A DNA stretch of 64,000 bases from Peribacillus simplex (GTDB taxonomy: Bacteria; Bacillota; Bacilli; Bacillales; DSM-1321), in the NCBI RefSeq assembly GCF_001542915.1, contig NZ_LNNH01000043.1, positions 18,195-82,194 of the forward strand. The letters are read 5' to 3'. Below the pieces are notes generated by a model. The model saw nothing but the letters and a program-made list of their open reading frames with translations. It searched no databases and was not told where the DNA came from. How positions within the stretch are numbered: the first letter of the stretch is position 1; the number at the start of each line of letters is the position of its first letter. The position numbers and the translations under genes are program-made. Shown here piece by piece: positions 46,268 to 55,045 of this stretch.

Positions 46268-46405
46268 ATGCAAACTAAAAACCCTATGGGGTTTTTCAGG
46301 AGCCTGCCACCTAAACAATGTACGGAGTGCGGAACCACCATCACCGAGCAAGCTGAATCGTATCTCTTGGAATGTGATCATTGCCTTTCCAAACGCGAAG
46401 ACTAA
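46268..46405 (+). CDS. YhfH-family zinc-ribbon mini-protein, copy 2
   Basis: A 45-residue peptide with the plan of B. subtilis YhfH: an FFRSLPPKQ N-terminal segment, CTECG, an ITEQAESYLLE linker and CDHC. Two ATG codons are adjacent (46265 and 46268); the second has the better distance from GAGGAGG. This copy differs from copies 3 and 4 by MGFFRS in place of MEFFRN. It starts an exact 165-bp tandem repeat. Confidence 0.82.
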   Translation: MQTKNPMGFFRSLPPKQCTECGTTITEQAESYLLECDHCLSKRED

Positions 46406-46432
46406 TCGACCGAAATATGAGGAGGAATCATG

Positions 46433-46570
46433 ATGCAAACTAAAAACCCTATGGAATTTTTCAGGAACCTGCCGCCTAAACAATGTACGGAGTGCGGAAC
46501 CACCATCACCGAGCAAGCTGAATCGTATCTCTTGGAATGTGATCATTGCCTTTCCAAGCGCGAAGACTGA
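46433..46570 (+). CDS. YhfH-family zinc-ribbon mini-protein, copy 3
   Basis: A 45-residue peptide, nearly identical to copy 2 at DNA and protein level, starting exactly 165 bp after it. It has MEFFRNLPPKQCTECG, then the second CxxC pair and the LSKRED end. The ribosome site, intergenic spacer and coding part are all included in the repeat, so it arose by recent tandem duplication. Confidence 0.82.
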   Translation: MQTKNPMEFFRNLPPKQCTECGTTITEQAESYLLECDHCLSKRED

Positions 46571-46597
46571 TCGGTCGAAATATGAGGAGGAATCATG

Positions 46598-46738
46598 ATG
46601 CAAACTAAAAACCCTATGGAGTTTTTCAGGAACCTGCCGCCTAAACAATGTACGGAGTGCGGAACCACCATCACCGAGCAAGCTGAATCGTACCTCTTGG
46701 AATGTGATCATTGCCTATCCAAAAAAGATGAGTATTGA
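46598..46738 (+). CDS. YhfH-family zinc-ribbon mini-protein, copy 4
   Basis: A 46-residue peptide, again 165 bp after the previous copy. It is identical to copy 3 until the C terminus, which reads LSKKDEY instead of LSKRED, marking the array end. It is followed by a hairpin. Both CxxC pairs are kept, consistent with selection on the zinc site. Confidence 0.82.
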   Translation: MQTKNPMEFFRNLPPKQCTECGTTITEQAESYLLECDHCLSKKDEY

Positions 46739-46744
46739 AAAAGG

Positions 46745-46788
46745 ATGCTGACATCCCATTGCCATATCCCCTATTATGATGTCAGCAT
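46745..46788 (+). terminator. Hairpin after the YhfH-type array
   Basis: Perfect 11-bp arms ATGCTGACATC / GATGTCAGCAT around a 22-nt loop, followed by only a short T run (TTTCC). It is a likely but atypical terminator. Confidence 0.6.
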
Positions 46789-46873
46789 TTCCCCCTCCAT
46801 TCATCAGTATATGAGCTCCCATTACATTTACCATGCCAAAAAGGATGTCCCTTGGACACCCTTCATGTTTATT

Positions 46874-48508
46874 TCACTTCCCCATATATTTATCCACATA
46901 ATTCCCAGTGACGTCCCTGCTGCTGTACTGAAGGAAATCCAATGCAAAAATCATGAATTCCAGGCCAAGACGCTTATCCGATCGCATGAAATCGGAGCCT
47001 AACAGTTTCTCTAGCTTTTCCAGTCTATGATATAGAGTTTGCCTGACAATGAATAGTTGTTTGGAAGTCTCCTGTTTAGATCCATTACATGCAAGATAGG
47101 ACTTCAGGGTAGGCATTAGCTCTCCATTGTTTTGCTTGTCATATTCAATGACAGGACCTAAGTACTCGTGCACCGTTTCCTCCAGGTTTCCATGCTTATT
47201 CAAGAGCGAAATCATGCGATGCATATGTAAGTCCTGATAAAAAATGCTCCTGCTCTCCTCTGGTAAACTATCCTGAAGCAGCAGGGTCTCGCGTGCCGTT
47301 TCATAGCTTTTATAAATCTCGTTTAATCTTTGTACATGCTTTCCAAAACCCATCGAAAGCTGCCCCATACGATTCCGGCTTCCCAGATCCATTTTCATCA
47401 TGCGATCCACTGCGCTTGCCACCCTCGATTTCCAATCTTCAGATGAGCGATTATCTCCTAATATGAACACAAGCTGCTGGTGAATCTCCATGGAAAAAAC
47501 ATGAAATCCATACTGTTCAAACACCGTCCTAAACATGATTTTAAAATAGGTTCCATCCAATTTGGCAGCACTTTTATTATTCCTTGAATGCTGTTTGCAA
47601 ATGCAAACCATTCCGCCATCGAGCTGCATCTTCGGGTCGATATAGGAAAGCCTCTCCCGGATCGCTTCATCGCCTATCTCCCCTTCGATCCAGTCGGTCA
47701 GCCATTTACTCTCTTCCGACATTTTTTTCTCTTCTATATATAATTCCCTTAATAGATGCTGTGCCAGCGCTGTAGCCGTCCTATCCAAAATAAGCGAATC
47801 AAAGTCCGTCAGCTCTCTATCATCACTGTATATGTACAGTTCCGCATAATTCTCACCGAGCACTTGAATCGCCTGTTTAAGCATCGTTTTTTTCAGTTTC
47901 GTTTTTTCATCATAATCGTCCGCTATCATTTGATAGGTTAATTTTTTCTTGGTTCTTGGAATGGTCGCTATGTCATTTTCATTAAAGATCAGAATGACCT
48001 GTACATTCAAATAACTATGGAGAAATTTTAGAATTGGTTCATAATGGTCCATTTCGAGGAGATTTTTATTTAACTGCTGGGAGTAGTTTTCTAAGTTGGA
48101 GATCATCTGGTATTGTTTATTGATGATTAAGGTATGGATATCCTGTGTGATTTTCACAAAAGGCACTTCTTCATGAAATAGGATGATAGGGAATTGGTGT
48201 TCATTTGCAAAATCGATGGCACTTTGCGGCACTGTCAGCATGTTGGAGCCCATTTCTATACAAAGTCCGGCAGCGTTGCATTGAATCAATTGCTTTAAAT
48301 AGGAAAGAAAGGTGTCATCGCATTTTTTCCAACCCAAGCCGGTGGTCAGAATCAATTCGTTTCCATTTAACAAATGGCTGATTTGGGTGACTTCCATACA
48401 GTGGACCCACTTCACTTGACGCTTTATTCCACTGCTTCCAGCAATTATATCGGTCAGGTTGAAATACTTTCGCATAAGAATTTCCTCGATCGTAATCGAC
48501 GTATTCAT
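46874..48508 (-). CDS. PucR-family transcriptional regulator
   Basis: A 544-residue regulator. The N-terminal PucR ligand domain (about 8-125) includes VKWVHCMEVTQISHLLNGNE and ELILTTGLGW. The central part is a CdaR/GGDEF-like region. The C-terminal helix-turn-helix (about 450-515) contains LKSYLACNGSKQETSKQL and QTLYHRLEKLEKLLG. PucR proteins activate purine or pyrimidine catabolic genes under nitrogen limitation. It lies 227 bp downstream of, and in the same direction as, the preT-preA-hydantoinase operon, its obvious target. The start at 48508 lacks a close strong ribosome site (AAAGGAAAGG lies upstream). Confidence 0.9.
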   Translation of the reverse strand: MNTSITIEEILMRKYFNLTDIIAGSSGIKRQVKWVHCMEVTQISHLLNGNELILTTGLGWKKCDDTFLSYLKQLIQCNAAGLCIEMGSNMLTVPQSAIDFANEHQFPIILFHEEVPFVKITQDIHTLIINKQYQMISNLENYSQQLNKNLLEMDHYEPILKFLHSYLNVQVILIFNENDIATIPRTKKKLTYQMIADDYDEKTKLKKTMLKQAIQVLGENYAELYIYSDDRELTDFDSLILDRTATALAQHLLRELYIEEKKMSEESKWLTDWIEGEIGDEAIRERLSYIDPKMQLDGGMVCICKQHSRNNKSAAKLDGTYFKIMFRTVFEQYGFHVFSMEIHQQLVFILGDNRSSEDWKSRVASAVDRMMKMDLGSRNRMGQLSMGFGKHVQRLNEIYKSYETARETLLLQDSLPEESRSIFYQDLHMHRMISLLNKHGNLEETVHEYLGPVIEYDKQNNGELMPTLKSYLACNGSKQETSKQLFIVRQTLYHRLEKLEKLLGSDFMRSDKRLGLEFMIFALDFLQYSSRDVTGNYVDKYMGK

Positions 48509-48735
48509 CCATTCACATCCTTTCCTTTTATAAAACTGCTTTAAAACCTATTATAAACGGACGTTCTTCAAATCTCCAGTACTTGTCAGAAAATCTAACG
48601 TCAAAATTCTACAAAAGTTTTGCCTTTTTCCATCTCCTTCTGCTTTCCTATCCTTTAAATCTTAAAAAATGAACGGGACAAGAAAAAGGACCCATTCATC
48701 AAGGAATAGGCCCAGGTCAGATAACTATTTCATGT

Positions 48736-48951
48736 TCAATTCAACTTCCTGAAAAGCAATGTAGAGAAGTATTTTCTTCCTTCAGGGGTTTTGATATTCA
48801 ACTGCTTCCATTCCTGTTTCGTCCCCTCGATCAATTCAAAATCGAGAAACGCACCACTTAAATTTTCCGAAACCCGGGTGATTCGATATCCTCTTTCAAG
48901 CAAGAAATCGATTTGCTCCCTTTCCAGGCGATACTCTTGATATTCGGACAT
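48736..48951 (-). CDS. Small conserved-type hypothetical protein of the pyrimidine operon
   Basis: A 71-residue charged protein without membrane segments or cysteine motifs. The sequence alternates acidic and basic residues (EYRLEREQIDFLLERGYRI) and predicts helix followed by strand. AAAGGGGGAG precedes the ATG at 48951. It lies 17 bp after the NCS1 transporter, so it belongs to the catabolic operon as the last gene. I do not recognise its family; a small accessory protein for the transporter or hydantoinase is possible but unsupported. Confidence 0.7.
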   Translation of the reverse strand: MSEYQEYRLEREQIDFLLERGYRITRVSENLSGAFLDFELIEGTKQEWKQLNIKTPEGRKYFSTLLFRKLN

Positions 48952-48968
48952 TTGCACTCCCCCTTTTT

Positions 48969-50447
48969 TTATACGTTTTCCCCGCCGGTTGCAGCTGTAA
49001 TGACCATGTCTTCTTCAGATTCTAAATCTATTTTCCAATCCCTTCCCACTGATAGGCCCAAATATTTCTCATCACTGGGATCAATGATTTCAGCTTGTTC
49101 ATATTTGTTGAACCACCAAAACTTAGCCAATACATAATAGCTTGCACCGCCAAGGACAAAACCGATGATAAAGGAGTAATTCGCATAAATCGTGGCACCG
49201 ATTCCACCAATCACCCAAGAAATGATTCCTGCCCAATTCACTCCATTTAAGTATCTATATTGACCATCAGCTTCATAGAGATCTTCTACATGAACCCGCC
49301 TTTTGCGGAGTAAATAATAATCAGCTACGAGTATACCGACAATGGACGCCAGGATTCCGCCAATGATCAATAAAACTTCTATTATGATACCGAACAGGCT
49401 CCATGGCTGAACCACTATCCCGATGACCCCCGCTACAACGACCCCAGCCCAAAATGGCATCCTCGGACCCATGACATTGGAAAAAATGGTAGCTGCGGGA
49501 ATGACATTGGCTGTCGTATTCGTCGACCATTGTGCAAAAACGATCATGATCAAGAGGACCCCGAGTGCCATTCCGCTTGCCGATCCCTGTATGGCAACTA
49601 CAGGGTCATAATTGGAAACGGCCATATAAGAAACAGCTCCGATGATGACCATGAACGTTTGAGTGATGGGATAGGTGATAATATTCCCAATGATTTGCCC
49701 TTTATTGCGCTTGAACCAGTTTTTTTCATTTTTCGGTGCCTTTATAAAACGGGAGAGTGTAGGCATATCAGCCGTCAACGTCCCCCAAAAACCCATATTT
49801 GCCATGATGACGACCATGAATGCTGTCCCCGCGGCCCCGCCGCTTACCGGGCTTTCGATCCAGGTCCATACTTCCCTGCCTTGGGCTATAGCTTGATCGG
49901 AAAGGGTGAAATACATCCAGCCGGAAATCAAAATGATAACGGGCGCTGCCAAGTCGGCAAACCGTTCGATCGACTTGATCCCCATTGCCGTGTTCACCAA
50001 TTGTAAAACGGCAAAAACGAGAAAGCAGATGAACCAATTATCAAAATCAAAGAGGGTTGCAAAGATGGCATTCATTGCAGTCGCCCCAAAGTAGGTGTTA
50101 AGGCCAAACCAGCATGAAGCGACAAAACCCCGCACAACCGCGGGAATGTGGGTGCCGATCGTTCCGAAAGGAGCCCTCATGTAGACTGGGAAGGATATGC
50201 CATGCTCCACTCCAATATCTCCTGTCATTGTCATCAAAAAACCGAGAACCACACAGGCGATGACCGTTGCAAGCACGACCCAGCCCAGGGATAAACTTTG
50301 GACGCCGTTCCCGCCAATCGCGAAGGCAGCCAACACCACTGCCATCCCCACCCAAATGAACCCAAATCCGGCTGCACTTATGTTTTTCTCATTATGAGGT
50401 ATGGGCAGCAAATCGGGAGACTTTAGATAATCTTTCTTCACACTCAT
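48969..50447 (-). CDS. NCS1-family nucleobase:cation symporter
   Basis: A 492-residue transporter with about 12 helices of the NCS1 family, which carry uracil, cytosine, allantoin or hydantoins with Na+ or H+. Typical parts are GDIGVEHGISFPVYMRAPFG split after helix 2, GFVASCWFGLNTYFGATAM in helix 3, and GFWGTLTADMPTLSRF in the middle. GGGGGATTTTTCC precedes the ATG. It is located between the hydantoinase and a small gene in the pre operon, so the substrate is most likely uracil, dihydropyrimidine, hydantoin or allantoin. The sequence alone does not decide which. Confidence 0.9.
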   Translation of the reverse strand: MSVKKDYLKSPDLLPIPHNEKNISAAGFGFIWVGMAVVLAAFAIGGNGVQSLSLGWVVLATVIACVVLGFLMTMTGDIGVEHGISFPVYMRAPFGTIGTHIPAVVRGFVASCWFGLNTYFGATAMNAIFATLFDFDNWFICFLVFAVLQLVNTAMGIKSIERFADLAAPVIILISGWMYFTLSDQAIAQGREVWTWIESPVSGGAAGTAFMVVIMANMGFWGTLTADMPTLSRFIKAPKNEKNWFKRNKGQIIGNIITYPITQTFMVIIGAVSYMAVSNYDPVVAIQGSASGMALGVLLIMIVFAQWSTNTTANVIPAATIFSNVMGPRMPFWAGVVVAGVIGIVVQPWSLFGIIIEVLLIIGGILASIVGILVADYYLLRKRRVHVEDLYEADGQYRYLNGVNWAGIISWVIGGIGATIYANYSFIIGFVLGGASYYVLAKFWWFNKYEQAEIIDPSDEKYLGLSVGRDWKIDLESEEDMVITAATGGENV

Positions 50448-50491
50448 GGAAAAATCCCCCTCTATCCATTTGCCTTCATTTTACCGAAGCT

Positions 50492-51910
50492 TCAAACCGG
50501 CAGCTTTTTTCCTGAAGCGGACTTCAAATCCGCATTGTATTTTGCCCTTTTCAGGAATTGCCCTTTTCCTGCCTCACCTACAAACTGTTTATTTTTAATC
50601 ACAAATTCCCCTCTGGAAAGGACCGATACCGGTTCTCCAGTAATCTCCATGCCTTCAAAGGCATTATAATCCACCGCCATATGATGTGTATCGACGGATA
50701 GCGTCCTTTCCGCCTCCGGATCAAAAATGACGATATCGGCATCCGACCCTACAGCGATCGTCCCCTTTTTCGGGAATAATCCAAAAAGCTTGGCCGCACG
50801 TGTAGAAGTCACGTCGACGAATTGATTCAAGGTGATGCGCCCTTTCTTGACCCCTTCGGAAAAAACGATGCTCATGCGGTCTTCAATCGTGGGGCCGCCA
50901 TTCGGTATTTTCGTAAAATCATCTCTTCCTAAATCCTTCTGACCTTTGAAATCGAAGGAGCATTGATCGGAACCTACCGTTTGCAGCTGACCCATTTTCA
51001 AGGCATTCCATAGCACTTCCTGATTCTTCTTCTCCCTTAACGGTGGTGACCACACATATTTTGATCCCTCGAAATGGGGCTTTTCAAGATAAGACTGGTC
51101 CAAAACCAAGTATTGCGGACAAGTCTCGCCCCAAATATCAACCCCTTTATTTCTTGCCTCGGTAATCTTTTCTACCGCATCTGCACAAGTGACATGAACG
51201 ACATAGAGCTGCGCGTTCGCCATCTCCGTCAATTTTGCGGCCCGTCCAGTAGCTTCCCCCTCAAGCTCGGGAGGCCTTGTTAGCGCATGGTAGATCGGAT
51301 CTGTGTTTCCTTTTTCAAGCGCCTGCTTCGTAAGATAATCGATGACATCGCCATTTTCAGCATGAACCATGACAAGCGCACCAAGCTCTTTCGCCTGCAG
51401 CAAAGTGCGGTATAGCGTGGCATCATCGGCTTGAAAAACATTCTTGTACGCCATGAAGACCTTGAACGAGGAAATCCCTTCATCCGCGATGATGCCCGGC
51501 AATTCCGCAAGAACCTCATCATTGATCTCGCTGATCATTAGATGGAACCCATAATCTATCGCGGCCTTTCCATTTGCCTTTTTGTGCCATGTACCAATCG
51601 CTTCCTTTAATGGTGCCCCTTTTTCGGTCAAGCAAAAGTCTATGATCGTCGTCGTGCCTCCATAGGCGGCAGCAATCGTACCTGTTTCATAATCATCCTT
51701 TGTGGTCGTCCCGCCAAACGGCATATCTAGATGGGTATGCGGGTCAATGCCTCCCGGAAAAATATAGGCGCCTTTAGCATCAATGATTTCGGCACCCTCT
51801 GCGGTCAAATCCTTGCCTATCATGGCAATCTTCTCATTTTCAATTAATATATCGGCTTGATACGTATCCGCAGCGGTTACAATCGTTCCGTTTTTTATGA
51901 TTTTCTTCAT
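50492..51910 (-). CDS. hydA: Dihydropyrimidinase / D-hydantoinase
   Basis: Opens the ring of 5,6-dihydrouracil or 5-substituted hydantoins to the N-carbamoyl acid. A 472-residue amidohydrolase-fold enzyme. Binuclear metal motif HTHLDMPFGGT, carboxylated Lys in FKVFMAYK, metal His in VHAENGD and VVHVTCADA, and the late Asp region VGSDQCSFDF are all present. The ATG at 51910 follows GGAGGGG; an in-frame ATG six codons earlier overlaps the preA stop. It is the third gene of the operon, immediately after the dihydropyrimidine dehydrogenase genes, which supply its substrate. Confidence 0.95.
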   Translation of the reverse strand: MKKIIKNGTIVTAADTYQADILIENEKIAMIGKDLTAEGAEIIDAKGAYIFPGGIDPHTHLDMPFGGTTTKDDYETGTIAAAYGGTTTIIDFCLTEKGAPLKEAIGTWHKKANGKAAIDYGFHLMISEINDEVLAELPGIIADEGISSFKVFMAYKNVFQADDATLYRTLLQAKELGALVMVHAENGDVIDYLTKQALEKGNTDPIYHALTRPPELEGEATGRAAKLTEMANAQLYVVHVTCADAVEKITEARNKGVDIWGETCPQYLVLDQSYLEKPHFEGSKYVWSPPLREKKNQEVLWNALKMGQLQTVGSDQCSFDFKGQKDLGRDDFTKIPNGGPTIEDRMSIVFSEGVKKGRITLNQFVDVTSTRAAKLFGLFPKKGTIAVGSDADIVIFDPEAERTLSVDTHHMAVDYNAFEGMEITGEPVSVLSRGEFVIKNKQFVGEAGKGQFLKRAKYNADLKSASGKKLPV

Positions 51911-51924
51911 ATTCTTCCCCTCCA

Positions 51925-53211
51925 TCATTTTGCGAAATCAACACTTTCATTTTCAATGCCGCCAAGATAGGCTTGGCGTTCATTCCACGTCATCGGCGGT
52001 AATTCATTTGTCAATTCGATCATATCGATTGCCCCATCGGCCGGACATACGATAGAGCAAAGATTACAGCCTACGCAATCTTCTTCACGCACCCTCAGGA
52101 AGGAGCTGCCTGCCGAGTCCTTTAACATATCTATACACTGGTGTGAGGTGTCTTCACACGCAATATGGCATTTATTGCAGTTGATGCATACATCATTATT
52201 GATGCGGGCCACTACCTTATAATTAAGATCCAAGTTCCCCCAATCGGAATATCTCGGTACGGATCTACCGACAATATCCATCACTGAGGCCATCCCTTTT
52301 TCATCGAGGTAATTGGACAAACCTTCAAGCATGTCCTCGACTATCCTAAAACCATGATGCATGGCAGCCGTACATATTTGCACCCCCGTCGAACCCATCA
52401 ATAAAAATTCCACGGCATCCTGCCAATTGGAAATCCCCCCGATTCCGGAGATGGGAAGATCGATCCTTGGATTTCTTGCACACTCTGCCACCATGTTCAA
52501 GGCGATGGGCTTCACCGCCGGACCACAATACCCCCCATGTGCTCCCTTACCGCCAACATGGGGAATCGTATTCCACGAATGGATATCCACACCTGCCAAA
52601 GAATTGATTGTGTTGATCATGCTGATTGCATCCGCTCCCCCGCGAACTGCCGCTTCTGCAGTGACCGTAATATCGGTTATATTCGGCGTAAGCTTGACGA
52701 TGACAGGTTTCGATGCAGCTTCCTTTGCCCAATAGGTTTGCTTTTCCACAAGTTCAGGAACCTGTCCTGAAGCAGCTCCCATCCCCCGTTCAGCCATACC
52801 ATGGGGGCAGCCAAAGTTCAACTCGTATCCATCAACCCCTACATCTTCTATGCGCTTGATGATCTCATGCCATTTTTCCTGTTGCGGCTCCACCATGACC
52901 GAGGCGATGATTGCATGATCGGGGAACCTCTTTTTCGTTTCATATATTTCTTTCAAATTCACTTCAAGGGGACGATCGGTAATTAATTCAATGTTGTTGA
53001 AACCGGCAACTCTCTGTCCATTAAAACTAACCGCCGCAAAGCGTGATGAGACGTTCAGGATGGGATCGCCCAACGTTTTCCAAACGGCGCCTCCCCATCC
53101 AGCCTCGAATGCCCGCTGGACTTGATACCCTGAATTGGTGGGCGGTGCCGAAGCAAGCCAAAAAGGATTGGGTGATTTAATACCTGCAAGATTTATAGAT
53201 AAATCAGCCAT
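51925..53211 (-). CDS. preA: NAD-dependent dihydropyrimidine dehydrogenase subunit PreA
   Basis: Reduces uracil and thymine to the 5,6-dihydro forms. A 428-residue protein with an FMN-binding dihydroorotate-dehydrogenase-type barrel (about 1-330; NPFWLASAPPTNSG at the start and the substrate-loop NFGCPHGM). Two [4Fe-4S] ferredoxin motifs follow in the C terminus (CINCNKCHIACED and CVGCNLCSIVCP). TTAGGAGG precedes the ATG at 53211. It pairs with PreT, encoded 26 bp upstream, which passes electrons from NADH. Confidence 0.96.
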   Translation of the reverse strand: MADLSINLAGIKSPNPFWLASAPPTNSGYQVQRAFEAGWGGAVWKTLGDPILNVSSRFAAVSFNGQRVAGFNNIELITDRPLEVNLKEIYETKKRFPDHAIIASVMVEPQQEKWHEIIKRIEDVGVDGYELNFGCPHGMAERGMGAASGQVPELVEKQTYWAKEAASKPVIVKLTPNITDITVTAEAAVRGGADAISMINTINSLAGVDIHSWNTIPHVGGKGAHGGYCGPAVKPIALNMVAECARNPRIDLPISGIGGISNWQDAVEFLLMGSTGVQICTAAMHHGFRIVEDMLEGLSNYLDEKGMASVMDIVGRSVPRYSDWGNLDLNYKVVARINNDVCINCNKCHIACEDTSHQCIDMLKDSAGSSFLRVREEDCVGCNLCSIVCPADGAIDMIELTNELPPMTWNERQAYLGGIENESVDFAK

Positions 53212-53237
53212 GATAAGCCTCCTAATTTTCATTATTA

Positions 53238-54602
53238 TTAAGCGATATCCACTGCCTCGCCCATTATGGCCAGATCAATTTCATAAGCCGTATCCTTCCC
53301 TTGCTGGGCAGCCGAAACGACCATCGCCTCCCCTTGACCTTTTCCGAAAATCACGTCCCCGCAGGCAAATACTTTTTCATTCGACGTTTTATAGGAGTCT
53401 GCCTCCAGCAAAACCACGCCATCTTCATGTTCGATCCCAAATTGTTCAATCAGCCCAATATACCTGGATTGGCCTATGGCACGGATGACCCCATCGACCG
53501 GTATCACGAACTCCGATCCAGATATAGGCACGGGCCGGCTACGCCCATCTTCCCCTGCCTCGCTAAGCACCATCTTCACACATTCGATGCCCGTTACATG
53601 ACCGCTTTCATCCGCTAAGATCCTTGAGGGGGTAGTCAGCCAGTGAAACCCGACCCCTTCTTGTTTGGCAAACTCGAATTCAAAATCATAGGCAGTCATT
53701 TCCTTTTGGGTCCGACGATAAATGATCGACACCTGTTCGGCCCCAAGTCGAACCGAACAGGTCGCAGCATCAATCGCTGTGTTCCCGGCCCCAATCACCG
53801 CCATCTTCTTCCCAATGAATTTTTCGCTGATGGCTCCCGTTTTCGTCTCCTTAACGAAATCGATTGCATCGTAGACCCCAGCGAAATCCTCTCCTTCGAT
53901 CCCTAGCTTCGGAACTTCCGACATACCGATCGCTAAAATGACCGCATCGAATTCGTCAACCAGCTGGTCAGCAGAAACATCCGACCCGACACGTGTATTC
54001 GTTTTAATTTCAACATCCAGGCTTTTGACCTGTTCGACTTCCCAATATGAAATGCTCTGTGGCAACCGGAAGGATACGATTCCGTAAGTATTCAATCCGC
54101 CTGGATTTTTTTCCGCTTCGAAAATGGTTACACTGTAGCCAAGCAAGGCTAATTCCCTTGCTGCAGATAAGCCTGCCGGACCGCTTCCTACAATGGCAAT
54201 TTTTTTGCCATTCTTTTTCCCGGCCTTGAACAGGGCTTGTTTATTTTGGATGGCCCAATCTGTGGAATAACGCTGGAGATTGCCAATCATGATTGGCTTG
54301 GTCGAATGGTTGAGGACACATGCGCCCTCACATAACTCTTCGGTCGGACATACCCGGGCGCAGCTGGCACCGACGGGATTGGCTGTCATGATTGTCTTTG
54401 CCGACCCTTTATAATTGCCTGACGCAATTTTCTTAATGAAGGTTGGAATGTCTATCCCTGTCGGACAGGCCTGAATGCATGGGGCATCATAGCAGTATAA
54501 ACATCGATTCGCTTCTTCCAGGGCTTCACGGCGGGACAACCCCCTCTCCGCTTCCTGAAAGTTCATCTCAAGTTGATCTTTTAACGGACTTGTCATACTC
54601 AT
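53238..54602 (-). CDS. preT: NAD-dependent dihydropyrimidine dehydrogenase subunit PreT
   Basis: Electron-input subunit for PreA, 454 residues. N-terminal cysteine clusters (CLYCYDAPCIQACP and CARVCPTEELCEGAC) bind two Fe-S centres. FAD-binding AIVGSGPAGLSAA is near residue 140 and NAD-binding AVIGAGNTAIDAA near 270. The ATG at 54602 follows AAGGAG at good spacing. It is the first gene of the reductive pyrimidine operon. No consensus PucR box is certain upstream; TTCTTGGTTTAC at 54679-54690 resembles one imperfectly. Confidence 0.95.
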   Translation of the reverse strand: MSMTSPLKDQLEMNFQEAERGLSRREALEEANRCLYCYDAPCIQACPTGIDIPTFIKKIASGNYKGSAKTIMTANPVGASCARVCPTEELCEGACVLNHSTKPIMIGNLQRYSTDWAIQNKQALFKAGKKNGKKIAIVGSGPAGLSAARELALLGYSVTIFEAEKNPGGLNTYGIVSFRLPQSISYWEVEQVKSLDVEIKTNTRVGSDVSADQLVDEFDAVILAIGMSEVPKLGIEGEDFAGVYDAIDFVKETKTGAISEKFIGKKMAVIGAGNTAIDAATCSVRLGAEQVSIIYRRTQKEMTAYDFEFEFAKQEGVGFHWLTTPSRILADESGHVTGIECVKMVLSEAGEDGRSRPVPISGSEFVIPVDGVIRAIGQSRYIGLIEQFGIEHEDGVVLLEADSYKTSNEKVFACGDVIFGKGQGEAMVVSAAQQGKDTAYEIDLAIMGEAVDIA

Positions 54603-55034
54603 CCACTATTCTCCTTCCAAACATTTATTTGTAAAAATAAAAAAGGGAGGAATTGCATGCATTTCTCTACTTCATATTTTCTTGGTTTACATGTGTGGAT
54701 TCTGCGCAGCGCATGTTTCAGCCTTCAGTCCTTCAATCCGTCTATTCATATCTATCATTCTCTAAATTGGCCAAGCCGCGGTCCCTGTTTCCTCCGGCTT
54801 TTAACAGCCCCCCCTAACTAAAAAAACTCAAAAACAGATCCTGAACCTGATAATTGAGTATTCTTTATTTTATAACGGTAAAACGCCAGATACATTATAC
54901 AAAGTGTAAAGTATTACCAGTCAGAGGTTGTGCAAAATGTAATATCCATGTTATATTTCCTAACAACAAACGCTAAAGCTCGTCATTTTTCTACAATCAA
55001 CCTCATAATTCTTCACCTATCCGGATGAATATTC
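54603..55034. other. Leader/spacer upstream of preT
   Basis: 432 bp without a firm gene. On the minus strand a perfect -10 TATAAT lies at 54894-54899, with a loose -35 (CTGACT, 19 bp away), implying a leader of about 285 nt for preT. That leader contains a hairpin AAGCCG-N16-CGGCTT near 54764-54801 and short open frames on both strands. The function is unclear. Confidence 0.45.
54657..54821 (+). CDS. Candidate 54-residue protein antisense to the preT leader
   Basis: An open frame of 54 codons starting at an ATG seven bases after AAAAGGGAGG, one of the best ribosome sites in the region. It encodes a hydrophobic-aromatic N-terminal half (YFLGLHVWILRSACF) and ends with RLLTAPPN. No promoter is evident on this strand, no family is recognised, and the segment also overlaps the predicted preT leader. 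It may be chance or a small membrane peptide. Confidence 0.25.
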   Translation: MHFSTSYFLGLHVWILRSACFSLQSFNPSIHIYHSLNWPSRGPCFLRLLTAPPN

Positions 55035-55045
55035 ATGCAACGGAC

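Noticed and set aside
46199..46711. Long minus-strand open frame of 170 codons with internal repeats
   Set aside because: It is the antisense shadow of the four YhfH-type genes. Its repeats come from the 165-bp tandem units and it has no ribosome site.
46268..46738. CRISPR-like array
   Set aside because: The repeats are long, coding and contiguous, with no unique spacers and no cas genes.
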